A DNA stretch of 64,000 bases from Caballeronia pedi (GTDB lineage Bacteria; Pseudomonadota; Gammaproteobacteria; Burkholderiales; Burkholderiaceae): the NCBI RefSeq assembly GCF_001544915.2, contig NZ_FCOE02000009.1, positions 1 through 64,000 of the forward strand, written 5' to 3'. This document shows positions 50,490 to 60,586 of the stretch, in pieces. The notes under the pieces were generated by a model that searched no databases, was not told where the DNA came from, and worked only from the letters and a program-made list of their open reading frames with translations. The position numbers and the translations under genes are program-made. How positions within the stretch are numbered: the first letter of the stretch is position 1; each line of letters starts with the position of its first letter.

Positions 50490-50933
50490 ATGAGCATGAT
50501 TGAGGAATTCAAGAACTTCGCCCTGAAGGGCAACGTCATGGACCTCGCGGTCGGTGTCATCATCGGCGGCGCTTTTTCGACGATCGTGAACTCCATCGTC
50601 AAGGATTTGATCATGCCGGTGGTCGGGCTCGCGACGGGCGGTCTCGACTTTTCGAACCTCTTCATAAAACTCGGGCAGATACCGCCAACCTTTAAAGGCA
50701 ATCCCGATTCCTACAAGGATTTGCAGACCGCGGGCGTCGCGGTGTTCGGCTACGGCTCGTTCATCACCGTGCTGATCAACTTCATCATCCTCGCGTTCAT
50801 CATCTTTCTGATGGTCAAGTTCATCAACAATCTGCGCAAGCCGGCCGAGTCCGCGCCGCCCCCCGCGACCCCGGAAGACGTGCTGCTGCTGCGCGAGATT
50901 CGCGACGAACTCAAGAGATCGCCGCGCGTCTAG
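50490..50933 (+). CDS. mscL: Large-conductance mechanosensitive channel
   Basis: 147 residues from the ATG at 50490 with [48 protein letters not shown] are the MscL signature; a second helix at about 73-98; C-terminal RDELKR. It opens under high membrane tension and releases solutes on hypo-osmotic shock. Confidence 0.96.
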   Translation: MSMIEEFKNFALKGNVMDLAVGVIIGGAFSTIVNSIVKDLIMPVVGLATGGLDFSNLFIKLGQIPPTFKGNPDSYKDLQTAGVAVFGYGSFITVLINFIILAFIIFLMVKFINNLRKPAESAPPPATPEDVLLLREIRDELKRSPRV

Positions 50934-51298
50934 CCGGGCAAACCCCCGCGCGGGCCGTGGAACCCGCGCGGCGTCGGGTAGGTCTGCCCTGTAGCACCCC
51001 ACTCCGTTGGTGCCCCCACCCGCATTTTTCTTTACGAAAGCTGCTCGCGCGGGGAAGAGCAGGACTATTATTGAGACAGATGCTCTGAGAGATGCCAAGC
51101 GGGCCGCCAAACGGTCATCGGCATGAATCGTGCGCCATGGATGTGCGCTGGCACCTTGCCGGTCAATCATCGAATCGTCCGATTCACCGTGACCTAATCA
51201 CATCGATGCGCTATAAAAGATCGACGTGCGGCGCGCAAGACGGGAGTGGCCGCATGAGGACGCTGCGTTTCTTGCAATTCTTTTTCAGGCGAGTTTTT
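50934..51298. other. Intergenic region
   Basis: 365 nt after mscL. A GC-rich inverted repeat (CCGCGCGGG/CCCGCGCGG) near 50945 lacks a T-run. TATAAA at 51211 may be a -10 for the next gene. No gene is seen. Confidence 0.45.
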
Positions 51299-51745
51299 AT
51301 GTCCTTCCCGAAAAAGCGTAAACGCGTGAAGGCCGATGGCGACGAGTCTTTTCTCGCCGTGCTGCGGCATTTCAAGCCATTCGGTCAATTAGACACGAAG
51401 ATTGCCCGTGCTCGCGCGCAGGATGAGCCGGTTCTGTACGCGCACGTTCTACCAGGGCTCGACGTCCTGCTGTGCAGCGTGCGTGGCGCACAGCCGCCGT
51501 ATCCGGCCATCGACGAGCTGCACAGGCGCTGTGTCGAATCGATCACCAATGCGCTCGAGCAGCCGCTCGATGGTCTGGAGAACGGCGGTTACTGGTACGA
51601 GGCGAACGGTTTCGGTTTCCTTGTATTCGCGAGCCGCGCCCGCGCGCAGATTCTGAGCGAATTCGGCGCGACGGTTTCCGCGCGCAGGCGTCGCGGCACG
51701 CGTCGCCAGGACGCGGGCGACGCCGCCTCGCGGCCGCTGCGCTGA
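51299..51745 (+). CDS. Hypothetical protein
   Basis: 148 residues from the ATG at 51299. Basic head (FPKKRKRVK), then ESFLAVLRHFKPFGQLDTKI, an alpha/beta middle (NGGYWYEANGFGFLVFASRA) and an Arg-rich tail (RRRRGTRRQ). The charged ends suggest nucleic-acid contact, but no family is recognised. Confidence 0.6.
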   Translation: MSFPKKRKRVKADGDESFLAVLRHFKPFGQLDTKIARARAQDEPVLYAHVLPGLDVLLCSVRGAQPPYPAIDELHRRCVESITNALEQPLDGLENGGYWYEANGFGFLVFASRARAQILSEFGATVSARRRRGTRRQDAGDAASRPLR

Positions 51746-51978
51746 TCTTTTCCTGACCTTCCCTGCTCTGCACCGATGCGTGCGGGCCTCGTTCATGAGG
51801 CCCGGCGTGTCGTCGTGCGCGTGTCGGTTCTTCTTGCTTCGCTTCGCGCAAACCCCCACTACTCGGGTGCGCTTTCCTGTCCTTTAATGGAAGCCACGCG
51901 CGAACGCGTGGCGCGTGCGTTGCTGCACTGGTATTGCGAGCTTCTCGCGACACAACGGATCACTACAAGGAGAACATC

Positions 51979-52185
51979 ATGTCGGAACACGTCTACAAGC
52001 AGATCGAACTCACCGGCTCCTCGCCGAAGTCGAGCGACGATGCCGTGCACGTCGCGCTCGAGAAGGCATCGAAGACGCTGCGCAACATGCACTGGTTCGA
52101 AGTGGTGGAGACGCGCGGGCACATCGAGGATGGCAAGATCCTGCACTGGCAGGTAACGATCAAGGTGGGACTGCGTATCGATTGA
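51979..52185 (+). CDS. Dodecin flavin-binding protein
   Basis: 68 residues. VYKQIELTGSSPKSSDDAVH, ASKTLRNMHWFEVVETRGHI and LHWQVTIKVGLRID match bacterial dodecins; the Trp stacks FMN/FAD in the dodecameric store. AAGGAG lies 8 nt upstream. A strong terminator follows. Confidence 0.93.
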   Translation: MSEHVYKQIELTGSSPKSSDDAVHVALEKASKTLRNMHWFEVVETRGHIEDGKILHWQVTIKVGLRID

Positions 52186-52207
52186 TGCGTGGCTGCGTCG
52201 AATGAAA

Positions 52208-52241
52208 AAACCGCGCTTCGTTTCGCAACGAAGCGCGGTTT
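52208..52241. terminator. Bidirectional terminator
   Basis: AAACCGCGCTTCG/CGAAGCGCGGTTT with an 8-nt loop, between convergent dodecin and BMP genes. Confidence 0.9.
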
Positions 52242-52268
52242 GTCTTTGCGCGGACGGAAGACGCGCGC

Positions 52269-53354
52269 TTACTTCGGCAACGAACCTTCGACGCCTTCGA
52301 CATACCAGTTGATCCGCTGCAATTCCGGATCCGTCAGCGTCTTGCCAGCCGGCACCTTCTCCGCGCCAGACTGATCCTTGATCGGACCACTAAACACATC
52401 CCACTTGCCGGTGTGCAGTTCGTCGCGCTTCGCGGCGACCGCCTGCAGCGCCTTCGCGGGAATCACGCCATTGTTCAGGTCTTCGAGATCCACGGCCTTT
52501 TGCGGAATGCCGAGCCATACCGGATCGTTCTTCCACGTGCCGTCGAGCACCTTGGGAATGACTTCGTTGTAGTACACGCCCCAGTGCGCGACCACCGAGC
52601 CCAGATGCGCGCTCGGACCGAACTTCTTCATGTTCGAGTCCCAGCCGAAGGCATAGACCTTCTTCTCGGCGGCGGTGTTGAGCGTCGCGTTGGAATCGGT
52701 GTTCTGCAACAGCACGTCCGCACCCTGCCCGATCAGCGTCTCGGCCGCCTGCTTTTCCTTGCCCGGATCGAACCAGCTATTGATCCAGATGACCTTCGTA
52801 TGGACCTTCGGATTCACCGAGCGCGCGCCCATCGTGTACGCGTTGATGTTGCGCACGACTTCCGGAATCGGCACCGACGCCACGAAACCGAGCGTGTTCG
52901 TCTTCGTCACGTAGCCCGCGGCGACGCCGGCCAGATACGCGCCCTGATACATGCGCACGTCATAGGTGCCGAAGTTCTTGGCTTTCTTGAAGCCGGTCGC
53001 CGTCAGGAAGATGGTGTCGGGAAAATCCTTCGCGACCTTCAGCGCGAAGTCCTGATAGCCGAAGCTCGTCGCGAAGATGACCTTGTTGCCCTTGTTCGCG
53101 AGATCGCGGAACACGCGCTCCGAGTCCGCGGACTCAGGCACGTTCTCCACGCGCGTGATCTTGATCTTGCTGCCGAACTTCGCTTCGGCTTCCTTGCTGC
53201 CGGCGTCGTGCGCGAAGGTCCAGCCTGCATCGCCCGGATTGCCGAGATAGACGAACGCGACGCCCGGCGCGTCCGCCGCGCGCGCGCTCAACGCGGCGAC
53301 GGTGGCGGACAGTGCGACCGTCGCGGTGATCGCCTTCAGCCATGGTTTATTCAT
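52269..53354 (-). CDS. BMP family substrate-binding protein of a nucleoside importer
   Basis: 361 residues from the ATG at 53354 (AGGAG upstream). Signal peptide ends ARA; PGVAFVYLGNPGDAGWTFAH is the BMP/PnrA start, then FRDLANKGNKVIFATSFGYQ and VSVPIPEVVRNINAYTMGAR-type patterns, typical of purine-nucleoside or base binders. It lies with two permeases and a double ATPase. Adjacent purine catabolic genes suggest a purine substrate. Confidence 0.9.
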   Translation of the reverse strand: MNKPWLKAITATVALSATVAALSARAADAPGVAFVYLGNPGDAGWTFAHDAGSKEAEAKFGSKIKITRVENVPESADSERVFRDLANKGNKVIFATSFGYQDFALKVAKDFPDTIFLTATGFKKAKNFGTYDVRMYQGAYLAGVAAGYVTKTNTLGFVASVPIPEVVRNINAYTMGARSVNPKVHTKVIWINSWFDPGKEKQAAETLIGQGADVLLQNTDSNATLNTAAEKKVYAFGWDSNMKKFGPSAHLGSVVAHWGVYYNEVIPKVLDGTWKNDPVWLGIPQKAVDLEDLNNGVIPAKALQAVAAKRDELHTGKWDVFSGPIKDQSGAEKVPAGKTLTDPELQRINWYVEGVEGSLPK

Positions 53355-53462
53355 TGTGATTCTCCTGGTCGATGTTGTGTGTGAAACGGCATTGCAGGCC
53401 CGCATCAGTTTGGTCGGTCAAAAATGAGAGCGAAACCACGACGCTGCGCGAGAACAACAGCA

Positions 53463-54392
53463 TCAGCTCGCCGCGAAAAACGGCTTGCCGAGCGATGCGG
53501 GCGCGTTGAGCTTGATCGTGTTCGCGTTACGCGAGATGAGCACCAGCACGACGATGGTCGCGATATACGGCAGCATCGCGAGGAACTGCGTCGGCACGGG
53601 CACGCCGATCGCCTGCGCGTAGAACTGCAGCGCCATCACCGCGCCGAACAGCAACGCGCCGATCAGGAGGCGCCCCGGCCGCCACGTCGCGAACACGACG
53701 AGCGCGAGCGCGATCCAGCCGCGCCCCGACGTCAGTTGTTCCTGCCAGACATGCAGATAGACGATTGAGTAATAGCCGCCCGCGATGCCCGCCATCGCGC
53801 CGCCGAAGAGCGTCGCGCCATAGCGCACGCCGACGACGGGAAAGCCCACCGAATGCGCCACCGACGGCGATTCGCCCACCGAGCGCAGCACGAGCCCCGC
53901 GCGCGTCTTGTAGAGGAACCAGCCGATCACCGCGAACATGATGAACGCGAGATAGCCGAGCGGCGTGAGCGAGAAGATCGCGGGGCCGAGCACGGGAATG
54001 TTCGCGAGGCCGGGAATCGGCATGACGTCGATGCTCGCACGCACCGCCGCCGAGGTGTACGGCTTGCCGATATACGCCGAAAAGCCGATGCCGAAGATCG
54101 TCAGCGAGAGGCCGGTCGCGACCTGATTGGCGAGCATCGTGATGGTGAGAAAGCCGAACAGCAGCGCCATCGCGAGCCCCGCGAACACGGAGGCGACGAT
54201 GCCCAGCCACGGATTGCCCGTGATCGCGGTGACGGCGTAGCCCGCGACCGCGCCCATCAGCATCATCCCTTCGACGCCGAGATTCAGTACGCCCGATTTT
54301 TCGGCGACGAGTTCGCCTGCGCCGGCGTACATCAGCGGAATCGCGGCGATCACGGCGCTCGAAGCGAGGTTGCCGGCTTGATTGATGTCCAT
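53463..54392 (-). CDS. ABC permease, BMP-type importer
   Basis: 309 residues with about eight membrane helices. [40 protein letters not shown] and [20 protein letters not shown] are typical of the YufQ/RbsC-type nucleoside permease. It lies 13 nt from the second permease. Confidence 0.9.
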   Translation of the reverse strand: MDINQAGNLASSAVIAAIPLMYAGAGELVAEKSGVLNLGVEGMMLMGAVAGYAVTAITGNPWLGIVASVFAGLAMALLFGFLTITMLANQVATGLSLTIFGIGFSAYIGKPYTSAAVRASIDVMPIPGLANIPVLGPAIFSLTPLGYLAFIMFAVIGWFLYKTRAGLVLRSVGESPSVAHSVGFPVVGVRYGATLFGGAMAGIAGGYYSIVYLHVWQEQLTSGRGWIALALVVFATWRPGRLLIGALLFGAVMALQFYAQAIGVPVPTQFLAMLPYIATIVVLVLISRNANTIKLNAPASLGKPFFAAS

Positions 54393-54405
54393 TTTTCTGT
54401 GCCTC

Positions 54406-55512
54406 TTATGCGGCGTGATGCGCGGGCGTCCTGCGCCTGATGCGGTAATTCACGAAGAGATCGCAGCCGAGCAGGCAGAAGAGCAGCAAGCCCTGGAACA
54501 CGCCCGCGAGCGCCTGCGGCAGTTGCAGCGAGGTCTGCACAGCTTCGCCGCCGAGATACAGCAGCGCCATCAGCAGACTGGCGAGCACGATGCCCACCGG
54601 ATGCAGCCGCCCCACGAACACGACGATGATCGCCGTGAAGCCGTAGCCCGGCGACCAGCCCGCCTGCAACTGTCCGATGGGACCGGCCACTTCGCCCATG
54701 CCGGCCAGACCCGCGAGGCCGCCTGAGAGCAGCAGCGAGGTCCAGATCGTCTTCTTGTCGGAGAAACCGGCGTAGCGCGCGGCGAGCGGCGCAAGACCGC
54801 CGACGTTCATCCGGAAGCCCGCGAAGCTCTTGCGCATGAAAAGCCACACGCAGGGAATCGCGATCGCCGTCAGAAACACCGACGCGTTGATGCGCGTGCC
54901 CTTGAGCCAGGTCCAGTGCCAGTCGCCGTAGAGGCGCGGGAACAGCGCGTCGTCGCCGAACATCGCCGAGATCGGGAAGTTCATGCCTTCCGGGTCGCGC
55001 CACGGGCCGCTCACGAGGTAGATGAGCAACTGCGTCGCGACGTAGGTGAGCATCAGGCTCGTGAGAATTTCGTTGGTGTTGAAGCGGCTCTTGAGCAGCG
55101 CGGGAATCGCCGCCCACAGCATGCCGCCCACGACGCCGCCGAGCATCATCAACGGCAGCGTCCACCAGCCGGACGCATCGCCGGCATGAATCGCGATGCC
55201 GCCCGCGACGATGCCGCCGAGCAGCATCTGCCCTTCCGCGCCGATGTTCCACACGTTCGCGCGATAGCCGACCGCGAGCCCAAGCCCGATCAGGCACAGC
55301 GGCGACGCTTTCAGCACCAGCTCGGACCAGCCGTTGACGCTCGCAAGCGGCTCGATGAAGAACGCGTGCATCGCGCGCAGCGGGTCCTGCCCGACGAGGC
55401 TGAAAATCAGAAAGCCGATGACGAGCGTCGCGACGGCGGCGACCACCGGCACCGCGAGCTGCATGACGCGCGAGGGCGTCGGGCGCGCTTCGAGTCGATA
55501 GGGAAAGATCAT
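54406..55512 (-). CDS. ABC permease, BMP-type importer
   Basis: 368 residues, about nine membrane helices. VLKASPLCLIGLGLAVGYRA, NVWNIGAEGQMLLGGIVAGG and AGLAGMGEVAGPIGQLQAGW are the YufP-type signature. It forms the heteromeric channel with the other permease. It overlaps no gene and precedes the ATPase stop by 5 nt. Confidence 0.9.
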   Translation of the reverse strand: MIFPYRLEARPTPSRVMQLAVPVVAAVATLVIGFLIFSLVGQDPLRAMHAFFIEPLASVNGWSELVLKASPLCLIGLGLAVGYRANVWNIGAEGQMLLGGIVAGGIAIHAGDASGWWTLPLMMLGGVVGGMLWAAIPALLKSRFNTNEILTSLMLTYVATQLLIYLVSGPWRDPEGMNFPISAMFGDDALFPRLYGDWHWTWLKGTRINASVFLTAIAIPCVWLFMRKSFAGFRMNVGGLAPLAARYAGFSDKKTIWTSLLLSGGLAGLAGMGEVAGPIGQLQAGWSPGYGFTAIIVVFVGRLHPVGIVLASLLMALLYLGGEAVQTSLQLPQALAGVFQGLLLFCLLGCDLFVNYRIRRRTPAHHAA

Positions 55513-55517
55513 CGTGC

Positions 55518-57092
55518 TTAGTGCTTCAAGAGAGAGTCGGATTCGGCAGCGGTCGCGGGCTTGCCTTCGAAAAGGCCGGCCATGAAGAGGCCGACTTCCT
55601 CCGCGTTGGTTTCACTCGTCTTGCGCACCGGCGAGAGCTTGCCGCGCGCGATCACGGCGAGCCGGTCGCAGATATCAAACAGTTCTTCCAGCTCTTCGGA
55701 AATCACGAGGATCGCGACGCCGCGCGCCGACAGATCGAGCAGTTGCTGACGGATGAAGCCCGCCGCGCCGACATCGACGCCCCAGGTGGGCTGAGCGACC
55801 ACGAGCACCTTCGGCTCCTGAAGAATCTCGCGCCCGACGATGAACTTCTGCAGATTGCCGCCCGAGAGGCTTTGCGCGAGCGCGTCGCTGCCGCCGCAGC
55901 GCACGTCGAACGATTCGATGCAGCGCTGCGCGAACGCCTTCACCGTGCCTGTCTTGATCCAGCCGCCGCGCACCATGTTCTCGCGATGCGCGGTGAGCAG
56001 GCCGTTGTCGGCGAGCGACATCGCGGGAACCGCGCCGCGCCCGAGGCGTTCCTCGGGCACGAACGCGAAACCGAGCCGGCGCCGTCCGCCCGCCGTCAGA
56101 CGCGCGGCGGGCTTGCCGCAGATCGACACGGCATCGGCCGCGACGTGCCGGTCGCGAATCTCGCCCGACAGCGCCGCGAGCAGTTCGGCCTGCCCGTTCC
56201 CCGACACACCCGCGATGCCGAAGATCTCGCCCGCGTGCACCGCGAACGACACGTTCTCCAGCGAAGTGCCGAACGGATCGGGACTCGCCACCGACAGGTT
56301 CTTCACCGCGAGCCGCACGTCGCCCGGATTGTGTTCGCGCCGCGTGTAGTCGGGCAGCGAATGGCCGACCATCAGTTGCGCGAGCGACGCCTGCGTTTCC
56401 TTGCGCGGATCGACGTTGCCGGTCACGCGGCCGCCGCGCATCACGGTGGCGTTTTCGCAGAGCGACTGGATTTCGTCGAGCTTGTGGCTGATGTAAAGAA
56501 TGCTGCAGCCTTCGGACGCGAGCCGGCGCAACACCTTGAAGAGTTTCTGGACCGCTTGCGGCGTGAGCACCGAAGTCGGCTCGTCCATGATGAGCAGACG
56601 CGGGTTCTGCAGCAGACAGCGCACGATTTCCACGCGCTGCCGCTCGCCCACGGTCAGACTGTGCACATGACGCTGCGGATCGACATCGAGGCCATAGTCC
56701 TTCGACACTTCGCGGATGCGCTTGCCCAGGGCTTTCATGTCGAACTTTTCGTCGAGCGCGAGCGCGATGTTTTCGGCGACCGTCAGCGTCTCGAACAGCG
56801 AAAAGTGCTGGAACACCATGCCGATGCCGAGCTTGCGCGCGGCGGCCGGGCTGCCGATCTCGACCGCCTCGCCCTGCCAGCGGATCTCGCCTTCATCCGG
56901 GCGCACCGCGCCATAGATGATCTTCATCAGCGTGGACTTGCCCGCGCCGTTCTCGCCGAGCACGGCGTGGATCTCGCCCGGCATGACGACGAGATTCACA
57001 CCGTCATTGGCCTTGACGGACGGATACTGTTTGCTGATACCCGACAACGCCAGGCGCGGTGGCGTGGTCGACTTGGAAATGGCGTCGCCCAT
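55518..57092 (-). CDS. ABC ATPase, duplicated (BMP-type importer)
   Basis: 524 residues, two nucleotide-binding halves. First half: GENGAGKSTLMKIIYGA, signature LTVGERQRVEIV, Walker B LLIMDEPTSVL. Second half: degenerate Walker A GVSGNGQAELLAA and LSGGNLQKFIVGREI. This is the YufO/MglA-like layout where one site is inactive. It powers purine-nucleoside import. First gene of the operon. Confidence 0.92.
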   Translation of the reverse strand: MGDAISKSTTPPRLALSGISKQYPSVKANDGVNLVVMPGEIHAVLGENGAGKSTLMKIIYGAVRPDEGEIRWQGEAVEIGSPAAARKLGIGMVFQHFSLFETLTVAENIALALDEKFDMKALGKRIREVSKDYGLDVDPQRHVHSLTVGERQRVEIVRCLLQNPRLLIMDEPTSVLTPQAVQKLFKVLRRLASEGCSILYISHKLDEIQSLCENATVMRGGRVTGNVDPRKETQASLAQLMVGHSLPDYTRREHNPGDVRLAVKNLSVASPDPFGTSLENVSFAVHAGEIFGIAGVSGNGQAELLAALSGEIRDRHVAADAVSICGKPAARLTAGGRRRLGFAFVPEERLGRGAVPAMSLADNGLLTAHRENMVRGGWIKTGTVKAFAQRCIESFDVRCGGSDALAQSLSGGNLQKFIVGREILQEPKVLVVAQPTWGVDVGAAGFIRQQLLDLSARGVAILVISEELEELFDICDRLAVIARGKLSPVRKTSETNAEEVGLFMAGLFEGKPATAAESDSLLKH

Positions 57093-57363
57093 TGAGATCC
57101 AGAAATGCGCCCGGCCACCGAGCAGGCCGGACTGGAAAAGTTACCGCATATGAGCGCGAGGCACCTTCATGTCGCACGAACTCATATCGCGGGCAGAATT
57201 TACAGAATTCGGAACACTAAGTCGATAACTCAAAATTAGGTGTTGCGCCCCACCAAAGCCAATGTTTGCGGGTAAGCCACACCTTGACGAAATTTTCACG
57301 TCATATTAAAAATGATATGTAGCACCCCCGCATCGATCAGCCAGAACATATAGTGGAGATAAC

Positions 57364-58296
57364 ATGAGTCAGCAACGCGAGGCGATCGATACGTATTTAT
57401 TGCGCGTCTTGCATACCCTCCTGATGGAACGCAGCGTGACCCGCGCGGCCGTCAAACTCAATCAGTCCCAACCCGCCATCAGCGCAGCGTTACGGCGGCT
57501 GCGCGACATCACCGGCGACCCGCTTCTCGTGCGCGGCAAGTCCGGCATGGTGCCCACCGAATACGGCCTGCGCCTGCTCGAGCCCACGCAGAACGCGCTG
57601 CGCGAAATCGAACGCATCAAGGTCCAGCAGCACAACTTCGATCCTTCGACCTCCGTTCGGTGCTATCGCATCGGCTGTCCCGACTATCTGAACGTGCTGT
57701 TCGTGCCGACGGTCGTCGAACGCTTTCGCCAGGCCGCGCCGAATGCGACGCTCGAGTTTCATTCGCTCGGCCCCGCGTTCGACTACGAACTCGCGCTCGA
57801 AGACGGCAAGCTCGATATCGTCGTCGGCAACTGGCCGGAGCCGCCGGAGCAGCTGCATCTCTCCAACCTGTTCGTCGACAAGATCGTGTGTCTCGTCAGC
57901 AATCAGCATCCGTTCGCCAAGCGCGGCGGGCTCACGCTCGATCAGTACCTGAACGCGCCACATCTCGCGCCGACGCCCTATTCCGTAGGCCAGCGCGGCG
58001 CGATCGACGTGCATCTGGCGCGCGAGCGTCTGAAGCGTCATGTCGTCGTCACGTTGCCGTACTTCAATCTCGCGCCTTACGTGCTGATCAAGTCGGATCT
58101 GGTCTTCACGACGACGCGGCTCTTCGCCGATCACTACGCGCGGTTCCTGCCGCTCGCGGTCGTGCCCGCGCCGCTCGATTTCCCGCCGATGCAGTACTAC
58201 CAGCTCTGGCACGAGCGCTGTCACTACTCGGACGAAGTCCGCTGGCTGCGCGGACTCGTCGGCGAAGCGACGCGGTCGTTGATCGATCAGCCGTAA
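57364..58296 (+). CDS. LysR family regulator of the purine block
   Basis: 310 residues with GGAG 8 nt upstream. HTH at about 10-70 (LHTLLMERSVTRAAVKLNQS, QPAISAALRRLRDITGDPLL); ligand domain after it. Divergent from the importer operon over 271 nt with TATTAAAAATGATAT-type AT-rich DNA, so it probably controls the transporter and perhaps the deaminase. Confidence 0.9.
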   Translation: MSQQREAIDTYLLRVLHTLLMERSVTRAAVKLNQSQPAISAALRRLRDITGDPLLVRGKSGMVPTEYGLRLLEPTQNALREIERIKVQQHNFDPSTSVRCYRIGCPDYLNVLFVPTVVERFRQAAPNATLEFHSLGPAFDYELALEDGKLDIVVGNWPEPPEQLHLSNLFVDKIVCLVSNQHPFAKRGGLTLDQYLNAPHLAPTPYSVGQRGAIDVHLARERLKRHVVVTLPYFNLAPYVLIKSDLVFTTTRLFADHYARFLPLAVVPAPLDFPPMQYYQLWHERCHYSDEVRWLRGLVGEATRSLIDQP

Positions 58297-58303
58297 TGCT
58301 TCG

Positions 58304-58329
58304 AACGGGGCGCCTTCGGGCGCCCCGTT
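58304..58329. terminator. Bidirectional terminator
   Basis: AACGGGGCGCC-TTCG-GGCGCCCCGTT between the convergent LysR and deaminase genes. Confidence 0.9.
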
Positions 58330-58333
58330 TCAT

Positions 58334-59692
58334 CTACGCCCGGTTCGCCAGTTCACCCGCCAGCCGGTTATGCCGTTCCACCACGGCCCCGAGATCCAGC
58401 GTCGTCAGACGCCCTTCCTTCACGACGATCTTTCCATCGATCACGCTCGTCGAAACCTGCGACGGCGCGCAGAACACCAGCGCCGCCACTGGATCGTGCA
58501 GCGCGCCCGCGAACGCCGTCTGCGACAGGTCGAACGACACGAAATCCGCCGCCATGCCAGGCGCGAGCGCGCCGATGTCATCGCGATTGAGCACCTTCGC
58601 GCCGCCGAGCGTCGCGATTTCGAGCGCTTCCCGCGCGGTCATCGCGTCCGGGCCGAAGCCGACGCGCTGCAACAGCAACGCCTGACGCACTTCCGCGACC
58701 ATCTGCGCGCCGTCGTTCGACGCCGAACCGTCCACGCCGATCCCCACCGGCACGCCCGCGTCGCGCATCGCGCGGATCGGCGCGATGCCGGACGCGAGCC
58801 GCATGTTCGAACACGGACAATGCGCGACGCCGGTGCCCGTGCGCGCGAACAGTTCGATGCCCGGCTTGTCGAGTTGCACACAGTGCGCATGCCACACGTC
58901 GTGGCCTACCCAGCCGAGGTCCTCGGCATATTCGGCGGGCGTCATGCCGAATTTCTCGCGGCTGTACGCGACATCGTTGACGTTTTCGGCCAGATGCGTG
59001 TGCAGTGACACGCCGTATTCGCGCGCGAGCAGCGCCGCATCCCGCATCAATTCGCGGCTCACGGAAAACGGCGAGCACGGCGCGACGACCACGCGCAGCA
59101 TCGCGTAACGGCCTTCGTCGTGATAGGTCTCGATGAGCCGCTGCGAGTCCTTCAGGATCGCGTCTTCCTTCTCGACGACCGAATCCGGCGGCAGACCGCC
59201 ATCGCGCTGCCCGACGCTCATGCTGCCGCGCGCCGCGTGAAAACGCATGCCGATCTCGCGCGCCGCCGCGATGCTGTCGTCCAGCCGGCTGCCGTTCGGG
59301 TAGATATACAGATGGTCGCTCGACGTCGTGCAGCCGGATAGCAGCAATTCGGCCATCGCGGTCTTGGTCGACACGTTGATCATCTCGGGCGTCAGATGCG
59401 CCCAGATCTTGTAGAGGTTCGTGAGCCAGCCGAACAGCTCGGCGTTCTGCGCGGCGGGAATCGCGCGCGTCAGGCTCTGATACATGTGATGGTGCGTGTT
59501 GACGAGGCCCGGAACCACGAGATGGCCGCGCATGTCGAGCACGTCGTCGGCGGATGGCGGGAGTTCGTTCGTCGGTCCGACCTGAACGATGCGGTTGTCT
59601 TCGATATATAGGCCGCCGTCGGCGATTTCTCGGCGTCGCTCGTCCATCGTGACGAGCATGTGGGCATTCTTGACCAATAGACTGCGTGGCAT
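58334..59692 (-). CDS. 8-oxoguanine deaminase (amidohydrolase)
   Basis: 452 residues. Metal-dependent amidohydrolase with GLVNTHHHMYQS (His67, His69), SLHTHLAENVNDVA, HAHCVQLD and VGIGVDGSASNDGAQM. The SD/HLYIYP and C-terminal set fit the 8-oxoguanine deaminase branch, which turns 8-oxoguanine to urate. It sits by the purine importer, hydroxyisourate hydrolase and PuuD, giving a coherent pathway. Confidence 0.88.
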   Translation of the reverse strand: MPRSLLVKNAHMLVTMDERRREIADGGLYIEDNRIVQVGPTNELPPSADDVLDMRGHLVVPGLVNTHHHMYQSLTRAIPAAQNAELFGWLTNLYKIWAHLTPEMINVSTKTAMAELLLSGCTTSSDHLYIYPNGSRLDDSIAAAREIGMRFHAARGSMSVGQRDGGLPPDSVVEKEDAILKDSQRLIETYHDEGRYAMLRVVVAPCSPFSVSRELMRDAALLAREYGVSLHTHLAENVNDVAYSREKFGMTPAEYAEDLGWVGHDVWHAHCVQLDKPGIELFARTGTGVAHCPCSNMRLASGIAPIRAMRDAGVPVGIGVDGSASNDGAQMVAEVRQALLLQRVGFGPDAMTAREALEIATLGGAKVLNRDDIGALAPGMAADFVSFDLSQTAFAGALHDPVAALVFCAPSQVSTSVIDGKIVVKEGRLTTLDLGAVVERHNRLAGELANRA

Positions 59693-60177
59693 CGGCTTTT
59701 TCTCCAGAGACGTTATGGGAACCAGTAAAAGCCCCGGTTACCCAGCGTCTGCCGCCGTCTTCGGGACGCCGCAAGGTTTCATCGACATTGCGCGCATCGC
59801 CACTGTCCGTAGCCAAAAAATCGGACGCAATCAGACTGCCGTCATAGTCGTCCTCAGGCCGGCAATATATTCGCGAATTTTGGCGCGGGTAGCATCGCCG
59901 GAAGAGCCGTCCTGAAAGCCGCTGGAAACGTCCGCGAACCCTTTGCGGCAAGGCTTACGCGCCGCTGTCATGCGTTGGGCATTATCTTTCCTATCGCGGG
60001 CGCACAGCGCGTCTCAAATTCCTACAATGCTGTACACGGCGCGCATCTGAAACGCCGACGGGTATGTAGCCACTGACGTGGAGCCTCGATCCGCCGCAGA
60101 AGCACCTCAACGCCGGGGTGCCGAATTTCGGATCGATGCGCAAAGCCGGATCTCGCACAACTCAAGGAAACTGCGAA
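59693..60177. other. Intergenic region
   Basis: 485 nt between divergent deaminase and uraH genes, containing both promoters. I see no gene, strong hairpin or repeat. Translations here are shadows of no coding character. Confidence 0.5.
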
Positions 60178-60531
60178 ATGGGCAAGCTCACTACCCACGT
60201 CCTCGACACCGCGCATGGCCGCCCGGGCGCCAGCATCAAGGTCGAACTGTTCGCGCTCGACGGCGACGCCCGCCGCGCGATCAAGACCATCCACACCAAC
60301 GACGACGGCCGCGCCGATGCGCCGCTTCTCGAAGGCGCCGAACTCGTGCCGGGCGAATACGAACTGCTGTTCCATGCCGGCGATTATTTCGCCGCGATCG
60401 GCGTCAAGGTGCCCGAGCCGCGCTTCGTCGATCGGGTCGTGCTGCGCTTCGGCATCGCGGATTCCAGCGCGCACTATCACGTGCCGCTGCTCGTTTCGCC
60501 GTGGGCTTACAGCACGTATCGCGGCAGCTAA
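60178..60531 (+). CDS. uraH: 5-hydroxyisourate hydrolase
   Basis: 117 residues from the ATG at 60178, AAGGA 10 nt upstream. GKLTTHVLDTAHGRPGASIK, HYHVPLLVSPWAYSTYRGS: the transthyretin-like signature with the closing YRGS. It hydrolyses 5-hydroxyisourate to OHCU, the step after urate hydroxylation by the adjacent PuuD. The OHCU decarboxylase is not visible here. Confidence 0.95.
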   Translation: MGKLTTHVLDTAHGRPGASIKVELFALDGDARRAIKTIHTNDDGRADAPLLEGAELVPGEYELLFHAGDYFAAIGVKVPEPRFVDRVVLRFGIADSSAHYHVPLLVSPWAYSTYRGS

Positions 60532-60586
60532 AACATACCTATATCGCGCCGTCCCCGCGCATAACAAATCGGTAGTGGAGGAGTAC

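Noticed and set aside
48701..50701. N-terminal extension of the glgX frame to 50701
   Set aside because: It covers the DUF2252 gene on the other strand; the ATG at 48700 begins the GlgX family sequence.
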